Assembly (NCBI RefSeq): GCF_001854475.1
Contig: NZ_MNAN01000031.1
Coordinates: 144,105 to 208,104, forward strand
DNA from: Pseudoalteromonas byunsanensis
GTDB lineage: Bacteria; Pseudomonadota; Gammaproteobacteria; Enterobacterales; Alteromonadaceae
Direction of reading: 5' to 3'
Length of the DNA stretch: 64,000 nt
Shown here one piece after another: positions 17,588-27,172 of this stretch. The translations under genes were made by a program, and so were the position numbers. Under the pieces are notes generated by a model that had not been told where the DNA came from, did no database searches, and was given only the letters and a program-made list of their open reading frames with translations. Position 1 is the first letter of the stretch, and each line of letters starts with the position of its first letter.

Positions 17588-18698
17588 AAAATGAGCTCAC
17601 AAAAAATATAATAAAGAAAAAAGTTTTTGGATGAGTTAATGTTCCACCAGGAAAAGCCGCGATATAGAAAAACATTAAAACACCGAAGTACAATTTAAAG
17701 AATTTATCTCTTCTTAGCTTGTAACCTATATATATTGGCAAACTTAATACAATAAGAGATACAAAGAAACCATACCTGTAAAAAAAATAAAGATAATCAT
17801 TATCTACAACATCAACTGGTAACGCTGAACCAAATAAAAATGTAAAAGCATTATATGACTGAAATAACTCATCCCACATTTTTATTCTTGCGTCAAACGA
17901 AGAGAAGCTACTAAACCTTGAATACATACTATCCAACATACTTTGCTCATAGAATAAACCCAAAAAAGCTACTACTGCACAAAGAAAAAGAATTGGTATG
18001 TACTTAATTCTAAAATATACTAGTAAAATAGAAATAGAAGTTGCCACTAAAGAGGTTCTAGAATATGAAATAAGCAATAGAAAAAAAGCTATCCCAAGAG
18101 CGCAGAAATAAAATATGCTATATTTCTTCTCTAGCTCTCCCTCAACCATACCCCAGAGTAAGAATATTATCGAGATTGAATAGATAAAGGAGCTAAAATT
18201 TGGGTTCCCACCCAATCCTATATGTCGCCAGTAAGCTTCTAAGAAATCACTCATCCCATTCATTGCTACTGCACTTTTTATAATATTTGCTAGCAGAGTT
18301 TCAGATAAAACATAGAGAAGAAGAAAATCTAAAATAACAGTCACAGATAGAAAAAGCACCATTCTTCTGAAAAGAAAGTTTCTATCAAATTTAAAATCAA
18401 ACAAAAAAACGATTAATAAAGGTATTCTAATTAACTCTCTCAAATACCAGTAACCATCAGCATCAAACGAATCAATATATGATGAAAATGCTAAGACTAC
18501 AAACACAGCAGAAGCAACTACCAAATTCTCTGCACTTAAGAATAAGTTTACTTTACTACATAACAATAGAATAATAAAAAGCGCAAAGTATGAATATAAA
18601 TAAGATAAAACGAATCCACCTTGGGCTATTGGCAAGACTAAGCCAAGCACAACGAGGAATGACACAACGCTCTCTTGATTAAATACCGAATTTTTCAT
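17562..18698 (-). CDS. wzy: O-antigen/capsule polymerase, Wzy-like
   Basis: 378 residues, very hydrophobic, with roughly ten membrane segments. A large periplasmic loop occupies about residues 120-175 (AMNGMSDFLEAYWRHIGLGGNPNF). LLISYSRTSLVATSISILLV matches the 'SxSRT' segment typical of Wzy and O-antigen ligase-like proteins. Polymerases of this kind join lipid-linked repeat units at the periplasmic face of the inner membrane. Sequence conservation in Wzy is low, so the call rests on topology, this motif and its place beside Wzx and glycosyltransferases. It overlaps both neighbours and is AT-rich. Confidence 0.75.
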   Translation of the reverse strand: MKNSVFNQESVVSFLVVLGLVLPIAQGGFVLSYLYSYFALFIILLLCSKVNLFLSAENLVVASAVFVVLAFSSYIDSFDADGYWYLRELIRIPLLIVFLFDFKFDRNFLFRRMVLFLSVTVILDFLLLYVLSETLLANIIKSAVAMNGMSDFLEAYWRHIGLGGNPNFSSFIYSISIIFLLWGMVEGELEKKYSIFYFCALGIAFFLLLISYSRTSLVATSISILLVYFRIKYIPILFLCAVVAFLGLFYEQSMLDSMYSRFSSFSSFDARIKMWDELFQSYNAFTFLFGSALPVDVVDNDYLYFFYRYGFFVSLIVLSLPIYIGYKLRRDKFFKLYFGVLMFFYIAAFPGGTLTHPKTFFFIIFFVSSFYVKRRTEG

Positions 18699-19245
18699 AT
18701 ATCAATTCTAGTTCTGAAACAGTGTAGTTTGAATTTGTATTACTTAAAATCAATTCCAATTCAGCTTTAGTTGAAAACCTTCTCTTCTTGACCTTCGCGG
18801 GCACTCCGGCTGCTATTGAGTATGGCGGTATGCTGCCGTTTAGCACTGAACCTGCGGCTAAAACGGCCCCCTCACCAAGTGTGGCTCCCCCCAAGATTAT
18901 TGACATCGCACCTACCCAAACACCATTTTCCAGAAGAATTTCGCTACACTTATTTTCGGGTTCAAGATAATAGCGAAGGTGGCACTCTGTAGCAGAGAGG
19001 TTATGATTTCCTCCTAAAATATGAACATTAGGGCCAAACATTACAGCATCTCCAATCTTAACCCTTGTATTATTATTAGTGCTCAAGTAGCAGTTTACGT
19101 TAGCAAAAAAATCACAACCTATCTCAATTGCATGTTTAGGTGCAGATATGTAAGTGCCATGACAAACTTTGAAATTTCGCCCGAAATTAGGGAATTTTAA
19201 AGCATAGTATTTCGAGATATAAAGTGAAGAAAACTTATAAAGCAA
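18679..19245 (-). CDS. Hexapeptide-repeat acyltransferase (sugar O-acetyltransferase)
   Basis: 188 residues with left-handed beta-helix hexapeptide repeats. The catalytic-type segment VHILGGNHNLSA has a His in the expected position, followed by GVWVGAMSIILGGATLGEGAVLAAGSV, PYSIAAGVPAKVKKRRF. These are features of the maltose/galactoside acetyltransferase superfamily, which uses acetyl-CoA to acetylate a sugar. The start is a TTG at 19245 with AAGG nine bases upstream, one base after the preceding stop. In this cluster it probably O-acetylates a residue of the repeat unit. Confidence 0.82.
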   Translation of the reverse strand: MLYKFSSLYISKYYALKFPNFGRNFKVCHGTYISAPKHAIEIGCDFFANVNCYLSTNNNTRVKIGDAVMFGPNVHILGGNHNLSATECHLRYYLEPENKCSEILLENGVWVGAMSIILGGATLGEGAVLAAGSVLNGSIPPYSIAAGVPAKVKKRRFSTKAELELILSNTNSNYTVSELELIYEKFGI

Positions 19246-19246
19246 G

Positions 19247-20386
19247 TTACAGGACCTTATTTAGTTCAATAGAAACAGAATTGTAAATTTTTTCCTTCAT
19301 CTTCTTCAACCTTTGGTGAACCTTCTCACTATCTCTAGATTTATAAATATCAAAAATATTTATATTATTTTCATCTACAATATATTCAGCACCTTCACCA
19401 TCGTAGAATTCATGGAACATACCTTTAACTTTACCATCCCATGCAAAACCATAAGCAGGCACTCCTAGCGCTAAAGAAAAAATAAGACTATGCATTCTAC
19501 AACCAAAGAAAATATCAAGCTCACTATAAACTTCAGCTATTTTATCAACATTTGAATCCAGATTAACAATGGATACTTTTGCATTAGAGTTGAACTCCAT
19601 TAGCTTGGATTGAAAATCTTGTGCTAGCATCTCATCTTGAGGATATGCAGTATTAATAATAAGAAGCTCTAAATCATAACTTTCAAGCAATTTGGAGACT
19701 TCACTTACTAAACTATCTAACTGATCTTCTGTAAAAAAATTGGGAAGCAAATTAAGCCCAACCTTATTTCGAGCTGTTCTATTTATTTTTTCACTAATCA
19801 AATCTGAAAGAATAAAAACCGGATCAGGGATAACATTAACATCCAAATTATATTTACTGAAGTATTTTTTTGAGTTTTCATCTCTAACAGATATTGTTTC
19901 ACAGTTAGAATAAACATCATTTAGTATTTCTTTTTCTTCATAGAGAAAACTACCTACACCACATGATAGAACCACTCTCTTTTTACCTTTTGCAGCTCTC
20001 AGTATTTCAGAAACTCTAAAACCATAATCACACCCCATTTTTGACATTATTATATTACCACCACCGACAACAACAACATCACTATCGTCAATGACATTTT
20101 TATATTTAATACTATCCCCACTAACTTTATAAATAATTTTTTTAAGAAAGTAAAAAAGTATAGGGATTCTATTTTGCAAAAAAAATGAAATTTTATTCCT
20201 AACCGACACTGTTCTAGCCTCATTCACCACGGTACTTTTGTGGACAAATGAATCAGGGTCTCTAAAATACAGATCATATGATATTAAGTTAACTTTATTT
20301 CTAAAAAACAAATACTCGATACATTTAGATATTACGACATCACCAACATTATTACCTTGCATTGGCGAAAATTTAACTGCCTTCAT
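19247..20386 (-). CDS. Polysaccharide pyruvyl transferase family protein (first copy)
   Basis: About 379 residues. KFSPMQGNNVGDVVISKCIEYL at the N-terminus, VVVVGGGNIIMSK in the middle, VVLSCGVGSF, and FFGCRMHSLIFSLALGVPAYGF near the C-terminus match the CsaB/WcaK-type pyruvyl transferase fold. The R-x-H of GCRMHS is the most conserved site. Members add ketal-linked pyruvate from phosphoenolpyruvate to a sugar, giving the polymer a negative charge. The ATG at 20386 is preferred because it follows an AGGAG and begins the conserved domain. It lies inside the end of the flippase gene. An upstream alternative at 20419 would increase the overlap. Confidence 0.78.
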   Translation of the reverse strand: MKAVKFSPMQGNNVGDVVISKCIEYLFFRNKVNLISYDLYFRDPDSFVHKSTVVNEARTVSVRNKISFFLQNRIPILFYFLKKIIYKVSGDSIKYKNVIDDSDVVVVGGGNIIMSKMGCDYGFRVSEILRAAKGKKRVVLSCGVGSFLYEEKEILNDVYSNCETISVRDENSKKYFSKYNLDVNVIPDPVFILSDLISEKINRTARNKVGLNLLPNFFTEDQLDSLVSEVSKLLESYDLELLIINTAYPQDEMLAQDFQSKLMEFNSNAKVSIVNLDSNVDKIAEVYSELDIFFGCRMHSLIFSLALGVPAYGFAWDGKVKGMFHEFYDGEGAEYIVDENNINIFDIYKSRDSEKVHQRLKKMKEKIYNSVSIELNKVL

Positions 20387-21617
20387 AAGCACTTTTTCTC
20401 CTAAAATAAAAAAGAGCAAAAAATATAAATAATAAGATTAAAAAACAAGATAAAGCTGACGTGAAGTATAAATAATTAATTACACCAAAACCTACCTCAT
20501 AGTAATAAAAAAAAGCAAGTATAACCACTCTAGAAAGGAGGTTAATTAGTTCATAGTAAAGATGTCCTCTAACATCCTTAAAAACATTGCAAAGAGCTAT
20601 TGTCGGTGTATATAAAACAGTAAAGGACAACCAGATACTAATTGGAAAAATATAATCAATTACTCCTTGCCATTCTTCTCCAAATACATGCTTTATTATA
20701 TAAGGTGCAACCAGCCCAATAATTAAGAACGATAAGAATGAAAGAACCCCTAATAAACATGTAGTTTTAACGACTGTTCTAAAAGCATCTTCAACATTAA
20801 TTAAACTCAGCTCTTTGAGTAACGCTTGCTTAGATGAGTTACCAAAAACCCTTACAGGAATAACAAGTAACTTATGACATAATGAAAAATACCCAACTTC
20901 CTTGGCACCACCAAGTACATTGACTCCTTGAGCAAGAATATATATAGAAACAACATTAAGTAAAGACTGAAAGCTATTTGGAAGCCATGATTTTTTATTT
21001 TCCTTTAAAAAAATCACATATTCAAAATAGTCAAATTTATAATTTGATAGTAAGTTAACAACCAACTTTCTATTAAGACAAAATATAGAAAATAGAAATG
21101 AAACCATATAACCAAATACTAACGTTTCCCAATAAGGAAATAAAAAATACAATACCAACTGCAAGGTTACAGATGAAAAAACCTGTGATATTAATGTAGC
21201 ATTATAGTGAGCGTAATTTCCATCTCTAAGTAAAATAGATATCACTAACTGATTAGCACCACCCAGAAAAACAACGAGGCTTAAGGATAACACTTGGAAA
21301 ACCGGACTTTCGCTGGAGTACAGTATGGCGATGCCAATAGGTATACTTAATAAAGATACAAAAAGTAAGTTATTTATTGAGGCATTAAATGCAAGTTTAT
21401 ATTTTTTTTCACACAATTGAGATGGAATAAATAGCTCTAACCTTCCAAGGCTAATTGTGGAAAATAACATTGATGTGTACAAAAATATGCTAAATAGTCC
21501 ATAATCTTCTGGTGAGTAAAGTGAGGTCAAGATAGGGTAGGAGGCGATATTAATAAGAATTACTAATACCCCTCCTTTCATCAGTCTTTTTATGCTGTTA
21601 TATATTGAGCCTTTCAC
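20373..21617 (-). CDS. wzx: Wzx-type lipid-linked oligosaccharide flippase (first copy)
   Basis: 414 residues with about 12 membrane segments, matching the polysaccharide-transport branch of the MOP superfamily. YSPEDYGLFSIFLYTSMLFS in the first helices and the later GGAKEVGYFSLCHKLLVIPV are typical of Wzx/RfbX proteins. It would flip undecaprenyl-linked repeat units to the periplasm for the Wzy encoded downstream. The GTG at 21617 is chosen because it overlaps the wecC stop as GTGA and has an AGGG six bases upstream. Codon use is AT-rich, as in the neighbouring repeat-unit genes. Confidence 0.85.
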   Translation of the reverse strand: MKGSIYNSIKRLMKGGVLVILINIASYPILTSLYSPEDYGLFSIFLYTSMLFSTISLGRLELFIPSQLCEKKYKLAFNASINNLLFVSLLSIPIGIAILYSSESPVFQVLSLSLVVFLGGANQLVISILLRDGNYAHYNATLISQVFSSVTLQLVLYFLFPYWETLVFGYMVSFLFSIFCLNRKLVVNLLSNYKFDYFEYVIFLKENKKSWLPNSFQSLLNVVSIYILAQGVNVLGGAKEVGYFSLCHKLLVIPVRVFGNSSKQALLKELSLINVEDAFRTVVKTTCLLGVLSFLSFLIIGLVAPYIIKHVFGEEWQGVIDYIFPISIWLSFTVLYTPTIALCNVFKDVRGHLYYELINLLSRVVILAFFYYYEVGFGVINYLYFTSALSCFLILLFIFFALFYFRRKSAYEGS

Positions 21618-22876
21618 CAAATCCCTCGGGTGTCAACAATCAATCCATCAGGAATTTTGCAACTTCTAAATTGTCGATGGTCAACGAGGAGCAAATGTAT
21701 ATCGGCAGTTTCCATAGCCCTTTGAAGATCACAAAGAGTAATATTTTCAACACCTTCTGGTAAAATGTGTATATTTGGCTCCACAGATAAAACTACACCG
21801 CTATGCAGAAAAGAAACTTCTTGAGCGATGTTTAACGCAGGGCTTTCTCTAAGATCATCTATGTCAGCTTTAAAAGCTAAGCCGTAACATGCAATCGTAA
21901 CGTCTTTCGATGTTTTTTCTGGATTTTGCTGCAAAAAGTCCGCTACTGCCAGTTTAACTTTCTCAATTACCCACTGTGGTTTAGAGTCATTCACTTTACG
22001 TGCTGTATGTATAATTCGTGCTTCTTCTGGTGTTTTGCTAACTATAAACCAAGGGTCTACTGCAATACAGTGGCCTCCAACACCAGGGCCTGGCTGTAAA
22101 ATATTAATACGTGGGTGGCGATTAGCTAACGATATAAGCTCCCATACATTTATATCTAGTTTATCGCAGATAATCGATAACTCGTTAGCAAAAGCGATTT
22201 GCACATCTCGACACGAGTTCTCTGTTAGTTTTGCCATTTCGGCAGTACGAGCATTAGTAATTACGCACTCGCCTTGTACAAAGTTTTTATATAACTCTAC
22301 AGCTCGAGCAGAACAATTGGCTGTCATGCCTCCAATTACGCGATCATTCTCTACCAACTCACGAACTACATGTCCAGGCAATACACGCTCTGGGCAGTGA
22401 GCAATATTTACGTCAGCATTTTCTCCCGCTTGCTGCGGGAAACTTAAATCAGGGCGGGCCGCGGCTAGCCAATCTGCCATTTGCTCAGTAGCACCAACTG
22501 GCGAGGTAGATTCAAGAATAACTAAATCTCCTTTCTTTAGTACTGGTGCAATTGCTTCACTGGCTTTATGAATATATGTTAAATCGGGTTCTGGAATTTG
22601 TGAGTCGTTATTTTTAAAAGGGGTCGGCACCGCAATTAAAAAGGCATCAGCTTGCTCTGGTGAAAGCGTTGCTTTGAGATAACCTTCTTTTACTGCTGCA
22701 TGAACAATCATATCTAGCTCAGGTTCAACGATATGGATTTCACCTCGATTGATTGTGTCTACGGCATGCTGATTAACATCTACACCAATTACTTTCTTTT
22801 TACGAGAGGCAAACATCGCCGCTGTTGGCAATCCAATGTAACCCAAGCCAACGACCGAAATTGTATTAAATGACAT
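21614..22876 (-). CDS. wecC: UDP-N-acetyl-D-mannosamine dehydrogenase
   Basis: 420 residues, the normal WecC length. The NAD-binding start is SVVGLGYIGLPTAAMFAS. FLIAVPTPFK, LESTSPVGATEQ, the catalytic region GPGVGGHCIAVDPWFIV (with the nucleophilic Cys in GGHCIAVDP) and ACYGLAFKADIDDLRESPAL complete the UDP-sugar dehydrogenase signature. It oxidises UDP-ManNAc twice to UDP-ManNAcA. wecB, which makes UDP-ManNAc, lies 45 bases upstream in the same operon. With the WecA-like and WecG/TagA-like enzymes elsewhere in the window, it could feed a ManNAcA-containing repeat unit. Confidence 0.93.
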   Translation of the reverse strand: MSFNTISVVGLGYIGLPTAAMFASRKKKVIGVDVNQHAVDTINRGEIHIVEPELDMIVHAAVKEGYLKATLSPEQADAFLIAVPTPFKNNDSQIPEPDLTYIHKASEAIAPVLKKGDLVILESTSPVGATEQMADWLAAARPDLSFPQQAGENADVNIAHCPERVLPGHVVRELVENDRVIGGMTANCSARAVELYKNFVQGECVITNARTAEMAKLTENSCRDVQIAFANELSIICDKLDINVWELISLANRHPRINILQPGPGVGGHCIAVDPWFIVSKTPEEARIIHTARKVNDSKPQWVIEKVKLAVADFLQQNPEKTSKDVTIACYGLAFKADIDDLRESPALNIAQEVSFLHSGVVLSVEPNIHILPEGVENITLCDLQRAMETADIHLLLVDHRQFRSCKIPDGLIVDTRGIW

Positions 22877-22921
22877 ACTTTCCCTTTGAAAATCTTGAAG
22901 TTTAAAACTGCTTACTGGTGT

Positions 22922-24037
22922 TTATTTAGCTAAAATATCGCAGATTCTTTTGCATGCATTTCCATCACCATAAGGGTTATGGGCTCTGCTCATTTGCTCG
23001 TAGCTTTTCTCATTAATTAGCAATTGTTCTAAAGAAGCGGTGATTGCTGCTACATCAGTCCCGACTAACTTTACTGTCCCAGCTTCTACTGCTTCAGGAC
23101 GCTCAGTGGTATCGCGCATAACTAAAACCGGCTTGCCGAGGCTGGGCGCCTCTTCTTGAATGCCACCAGAGTCTGTTAAAATAACATGTGCTCTATTCAT
23201 TAAATAAACAAAAGGCAAATATTGCTGAGGTTCTATTAAGTGAACATTGTCAATATCGCTTAAAATGCGATTAACTGGCTCTTGCACATTTGGATTTAAA
23301 TGCACTGGATATAGGATTTGGCAGTTTGGATACGCTTTTGCAGTCTTAGCCAGAGCTTCACAAATACGCTCAAATCCACCACCAAAGCTTTCTCTTCGGT
23401 GACCTGTAACTAAGATAAGCTTTTTGCTCTCATCCAACATGGGGAATTGTGCAGCTAGAGTATTGCTTAGATCGGAGTCTGTTTCTATTTGATGCTTAAC
23501 CATTAGCAAAGCATCGATCACTGTGTTACCCGTAACAAATATATTTTCATCATGGTAATTTTCAACTAGCAAGTTTTGTTTAGAGGTCTCAGTGGGAGCA
23601 AAGTGATATCTGGTAAGCGCCCCTGTAAGCTTGCGGTTTGCTTCTTCTGGCCATGGAGAGTATATATTGCCTGTACGCAACCCTGCTTCGACATGACCAA
23701 CTGAAATTTGTTCATAATAAGCGGCTAAGCTTGCTGCAAATGTGGTTGCAGTATCGCCATGTACTAAGACCACATCTGGCTTAAACTCTTTAAGTACTGG
23801 AGTAAGCTCTAATAAAATTCGGCTTGTCACTTCTGGTAGCGTCTGCCCTGCTTTCATTAGGTTTAAATCATAGTCAGGTGTAATTTTAAATAACTCTAAA
23901 ACCTGATCTAACATCTCTCTGTGCTGTGCTGTAACACATACTTTGGCATCGAAGCGTACATCTTGCTTTAGAGCGTGTACTAAAGGTGCCATTTTAATTG
24001 CTTCTGGTCTTGTTCCGAATACTGTAAGTACTTTCAC
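22922..24037 (-). CDS. wecB: UDP-N-acetylglucosamine 2-epimerase (non-hydrolysing)
   Basis: 371 residues. [72 protein letters not shown] and [20 protein letters not shown] are the full conserved set of WecB-type epimerases. It converts UDP-GlcNAc to UDP-ManNAc in the cytoplasm. wecC follows immediately. Upstream lies a 440-base gap holding a tandem repeat array, which separates this gene from wzc and may mark the start of a distinct transcriptional segment. Confidence 0.95.
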   Translation of the reverse strand: MKVLTVFGTRPEAIKMAPLVHALKQDVRFDAKVCVTAQHREMLDQVLELFKITPDYDLNLMKAGQTLPEVTSRILLELTPVLKEFKPDVVLVHGDTATTFAASLAAYYEQISVGHVEAGLRTGNIYSPWPEEANRKLTGALTRYHFAPTETSKQNLLVENYHDENIFVTGNTVIDALLMVKHQIETDSDLSNTLAAQFPMLDESKKLILVTGHRRESFGGGFERICEALAKTAKAYPNCQILYPVHLNPNVQEPVNRILSDIDNVHLIEPQQYLPFVYLMNRAHVILTDSGGIQEEAPSLGKPVLVMRDTTERPEAVEAGTVKLVGTDVAAITASLEQLLINEKSYEQMSRAHNPYGDGNACKRICDILAK

Positions 24038-24309
24038 AGAGTGTCCCTTTATTTTTTCTGCTGGTTTATTTAGAAATGCCGATTGGATATTAGGAGGCTT
24101 TACTTGTATTATTCAGCCTCCCTATTCATAACGCCCTATACCTTTCGTGCAGAGCTATTATTCTACGAATTAAATTCGCAGTTGAGTAACCTTGATTGGT
24201 TATCTTTCAATCTCAACATAATGCCACTTTATACACATTGAGTCTTTATGTTGCACTAACTTCGGCTTGCCCTATGTCTCACAATAACAACTCATCTTAT
24301 TGGTCATAA
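24038..24309. other. Intergenic region upstream of wecB
   Basis: Together with the repeat array this forms a 440-base gap between wzc and wecB. The non-repetitive part (24038-24309) holds no credible coding sequence and no obvious terminator hairpin with a T-run. If wecB is not expressed by read-through from wzc, its promoter must be here, but I see no clear -35/-10 pair. Confidence 0.4.
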
Positions 24310-24465
24310 CATAAAGCCGTTGCTACGAGTCGTAGCATAAACTCGCGGCTACGAATCGCGACATAAAGTCGCTGCTACGGGTCGTAACATAAAGTCGTTG
24401 CTACGGGTCGCGACATAAAGTCGCTGCTACGAGTCGTAACGTAAAGTCGCTGCTACGGGTTGCAG
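24310..24465. repeat. Six-unit 26-bp imperfect tandem repeat with internal dyads
   Basis: Units begin at 24310, 24336, 24362, 24388, 24414 and 24440, each 26 bases. The consensus begins CATAAAGTCGCTGCTACG and ends GGTCGTAA, with alternation of CGTAA and CGCGA at the unit ends. The first unit contains a perfect 17-base palindrome, TGCTACGAGTCGTAGCA (24321-24337). The other units keep weaker dyads. The array starts 12 bases beyond the wzc stop codon and has no spacers, so it is not a CRISPR. It could shape mRNA processing or termination between wzc and wecB. Its function is unknown. Confidence 0.9.
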
Positions 24466-24477
24466 CGACATAACCTG

Positions 24478-26712
24478 CTATGCTTTATCTGATTTGTACT
24501 CGTAGTTGTAGTAGCCGTAGTAACCATAGGCATTGGTTGATTTACGAACAACACCGTTGAATACCACCCCTTTTACATCAATACCATTTTGCTCAAAACG
24601 ATTTCGCGTAATTTCTAGCTCTTTGATATGGTTTTGACCAAAGCGTGTAACAAGTAAAGTTGTACCTGCATGAGCGCCAACAATTGCAGGGTCTGTTACC
24701 GCTAAAATTGGTGGAGTATCAACAATGACTAAGTCGTACATTTTACTCACTTCACCAATCAATTTACTAAAGTTTTCATGCATTAGCAGCTCAGAAGGGT
24801 TCGGTGGAATTTGGCCTCGAGTCATCACATGCAAGCCTTCCACTTGGCTTGGCTTAATGACTTGTGCCAGGTTCAGCCTACCCGACAGGTAATCACTTAA
24901 ACCATTATCCCATTTCATACCAAACTGCGTTTGTAGGTAACCTTTACGCATATCGGCATCGACTACAAGAATTCGCTTACCACTTTGCGCTAAAACAGTA
25001 GCGAGGTTTACAGTAATAAAGGATTTACCCACTCCGGGGCTTGGACCCGAGATCGCAATCACGTTATTTTTCGCTTCTAGCATAGCAAAGTGAAGGCTTG
25101 TACGAAGGCTTCTAAGTGCTTCAATAGAAAGGTCCGCCGGATTGTCTACTGCCAATATTGATTTGGCTTTTGCAACTTTACCTTTTCGGGCTTTGGCAAA
25201 ACCGGTTAGTTTTACTTGATACTCAGAGAACGGTACGCTAGCGTAGACTGGTAAGCCTAATGCTTCAATTTCACCTGGGTCTTCAATGCCTTTGTGTAGT
25301 GCCTTTTGGATAAGAACAATGGCAATGGCAAGCATGCCACCCAACATAGTAGCCATAACGACTACCAATGCTTTCTTAGGTTTAACTGGCTGTGTAGTAT
25401 TAACCTCAGCGTAATCTACAATTCGAACATTACCTACTGTACCTGCACGCACGATATCTAGCTCTTGGGTTTTAGCAAGTAGTAGTGTATAGATTTCATT
25501 ATTTACTTCAACGTCGCGCTTTAATCGTAACAACTCTCGCTGTGTTTCTGGTAATCCCTGAACCTCTCCAGCTAGCTCATTGCGCTGGCTTTTTACAGTA
25601 TCAATCTGCTCTACAACACCGCGATACGCTGGGTGTTCACGTTTAAATTTACGGCCAAGTTCAAGACGTTTTAGCTCTAGTTCTTGCAGTTTAGTTTCTA
25701 GCTTTACAATTTGTTCTAAAACGCCCTGTGTTTCTAGGCTAATATCAATGGACTCTTGGCGAATTTGGTAGTCATTAAAGGCTTTTTCTGCACGTTCTAG
25801 GTTACGTTTAACTTCTGGAAGCTGCACCTCTAAAAACTCAAGAGACTGCTGCGCCTCCGCGCTATTACGCTCAACGTTGCGACGCACATAAATACCAGCC
25901 ACTTTGTCTAGCACTTTCTCGGCATAATCAGGGCTTTTATCCTGAAGTGCTAAATTAATAATACCGGAGTCTTTACCTTTTTCAGACGCTGAAATTGCGC
26001 TCTGTAAGTCAAGGATGGTTTGTAAACGGTTGCGTTTAAGGATAGAAAATTCAGTACTAGGACGCGCGATAAGTGTTTTTATAGTAAGCTCAAAATGACC
26101 TTGTCTAACCTCTGCCCCTACCTTACCCACAAGCACTTCGTCACCATCACTTGTCAACAAAGCATATGATTCATCTGCTCTTGCTTGCAAAATAAACTCT
26201 TGGCCTATTGCACTGTTAGGCACTCTAAAACGGTGTATTTCAACCCTCTCTCCGCCCCAAGCAAATGAATCAGCACCAAAGCTTGCTTCTGCAACTTCTC
26301 CCTCCATTTGCGCCACAAACTTACGATAACTGCGACCTCCAAAAAGCGGAAATAATTTGGGTTCGACAACAATGTCAAGATTAAGCGTATCAACCGCTTC
26401 ACCAATGACACTTCTAGATTTAAGTAATTCAATCTCCGTTACCGCCGCGGAGGTACCCTCAAACATACCTGACATATCGTCAAAACCGGGGACTGAACCG
26501 CCTTTCTCTTCAACTTGTACCATCGCTGTGGCTTGGTAAATTGGCGTGCTAAAAATTGCATATGCGACACCGAGCAACATAAATAGTGCAGTAACGCCTA
26601 AAATAAACCATTTTGCATCAAGTAATGCACCAAAGAGGGCCATCAAGTCAATTTCTTGAGATTCTTCTTTGTGCGACTTTTGCGTAGAAATTAAGTTTGG
26701 CTGAGCATTCAT
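24478..26712 (-). CDS. wzc: Polysaccharide co-polymerase/tyrosine autokinase Wzc
   Basis: About 744 residues from an ATG at 26712 with an AAGGA upstream (an in-frame start at 26745 is less likely). An N-terminal Wzz domain has membrane segments near residues 35-60 and 440-465, with a long coiled-coil periplasmic part between them. The C-terminal BY-kinase domain carries Walker A GPSPGVGKS, Walker A' ILVVDADMRKG and Walker B LVIVDTPP. The protein ends in a Tyr cluster (YGYYGYYNYEYK), the autophosphorylation site. It controls polymer length and export together with Wza and the phosphatase Wzb, which are encoded just upstream. Confidence 0.95.
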   Translation of the reverse strand: MNAQPNLISTQKSHKEESQEIDLMALFGALLDAKWFILGVTALFMLLGVAYAIFSTPIYQATAMVQVEEKGGSVPGFDDMSGMFEGTSAAVTEIELLKSRSVIGEAVDTLNLDIVVEPKLFPLFGGRSYRKFVAQMEGEVAEASFGADSFAWGGERVEIHRFRVPNSAIGQEFILQARADESYALLTSDGDEVLVGKVGAEVRQGHFELTIKTLIARPSTEFSILKRNRLQTILDLQSAISASEKGKDSGIINLALQDKSPDYAEKVLDKVAGIYVRRNVERNSAEAQQSLEFLEVQLPEVKRNLERAEKAFNDYQIRQESIDISLETQGVLEQIVKLETKLQELELKRLELGRKFKREHPAYRGVVEQIDTVKSQRNELAGEVQGLPETQRELLRLKRDVEVNNEIYTLLLAKTQELDIVRAGTVGNVRIVDYAEVNTTQPVKPKKALVVVMATMLGGMLAIAIVLIQKALHKGIEDPGEIEALGLPVYASVPFSEYQVKLTGFAKARKGKVAKAKSILAVDNPADLSIEALRSLRTSLHFAMLEAKNNVIAISGPSPGVGKSFITVNLATVLAQSGKRILVVDADMRKGYLQTQFGMKWDNGLSDYLSGRLNLAQVIKPSQVEGLHVMTRGQIPPNPSELLMHENFSKLIGEVSKMYDLVIVDTPPILAVTDPAIVGAHAGTTLLVTRFGQNHIKELEITRNRFEQNGIDVKGVVFNGVVRKSTNAYGYYGYYNYEYKSDKA

Positions 26713-26726
26713 ATACCCACGTTTCC

Positions 26727-27167
26727 TTATAAATACTTTTGCCAAGCGCCGCAGGCGCTTTCGATAAGCTCATAGACGTGTTCGAACGCCTCTCTTGACT
26801 GGCGATATGGATCTGGAATTTCTTTATCTCCAATCCATTTGCCAAGCAAAAAAGTTTTGCCACGAGCTTGAGGGTAACGGTTACACAAGTCTTCGAGGTG
26901 TCTGTGTTCCATTACTAAAATAAGACTATTTTGTGACACCAAGGTCGCGCCTAATTGACGACCTTGATGTTCGCTCATGTCGATTCCCTGTTCTTTAGCC
27001 AACTCTTGCGCTAAAGCATCTGCTGACTTTCCTTCTAACGCAGTTAAACCGGCCGATGACACTTTAACATTTTTACCTGCCAATTTACTTTTCAACAGAT
27101 ACTCTGCCGTCGGACTTCGACATATATTACCTGCACATACCATTAACACACTATCAAACATGAGCAT
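26727..27167 (-). CDS. wzb: Low-molecular-weight protein-tyrosine phosphatase Wzb
   Basis: 146 residues. The P-loop VCAGNICRSPTAEYL gives the C-x5-R-S motif, and IPDPYRQSREAFEHVYELI supplies the catalytic Asp (the DPY motif). The length and fold match the bacterial LMW-PTP family. It dephosphorylates the Tyr cluster of Wzc, needed for cycles of polymer assembly. Wza lies five bases upstream and Wzc 14 bases downstream, the classic wza-wzb-wzc order. The exact start (ATG at 27167 or the one two codons on) is uncertain, as neither has a strong ribosome binding site. Confidence 0.93.
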   Translation of the reverse strand: MLMFDSVLMVCAGNICRSPTAEYLLKSKLAGKNVKVSSAGLTALEGKSADALAQELAKEQGIDMSEHQGRQLGATLVSQNSLILVMEHRHLEDLCNRYPQARGKTFLLGKWIGDKEIPDPYRQSREAFEHVYELIESACGAWQKYL

Positions 27168-27172
27168 TCACA

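Noticed and set aside
24310..24465. CRISPR array or repeated ops elements
   Set aside because: Units abut without spacers, so it is not a CRISPR. The minus strand has a GTAGC core in each unit, but the surrounding bases do not fit the ops consensus, and the array lies after wzc rather than in an operon leader.
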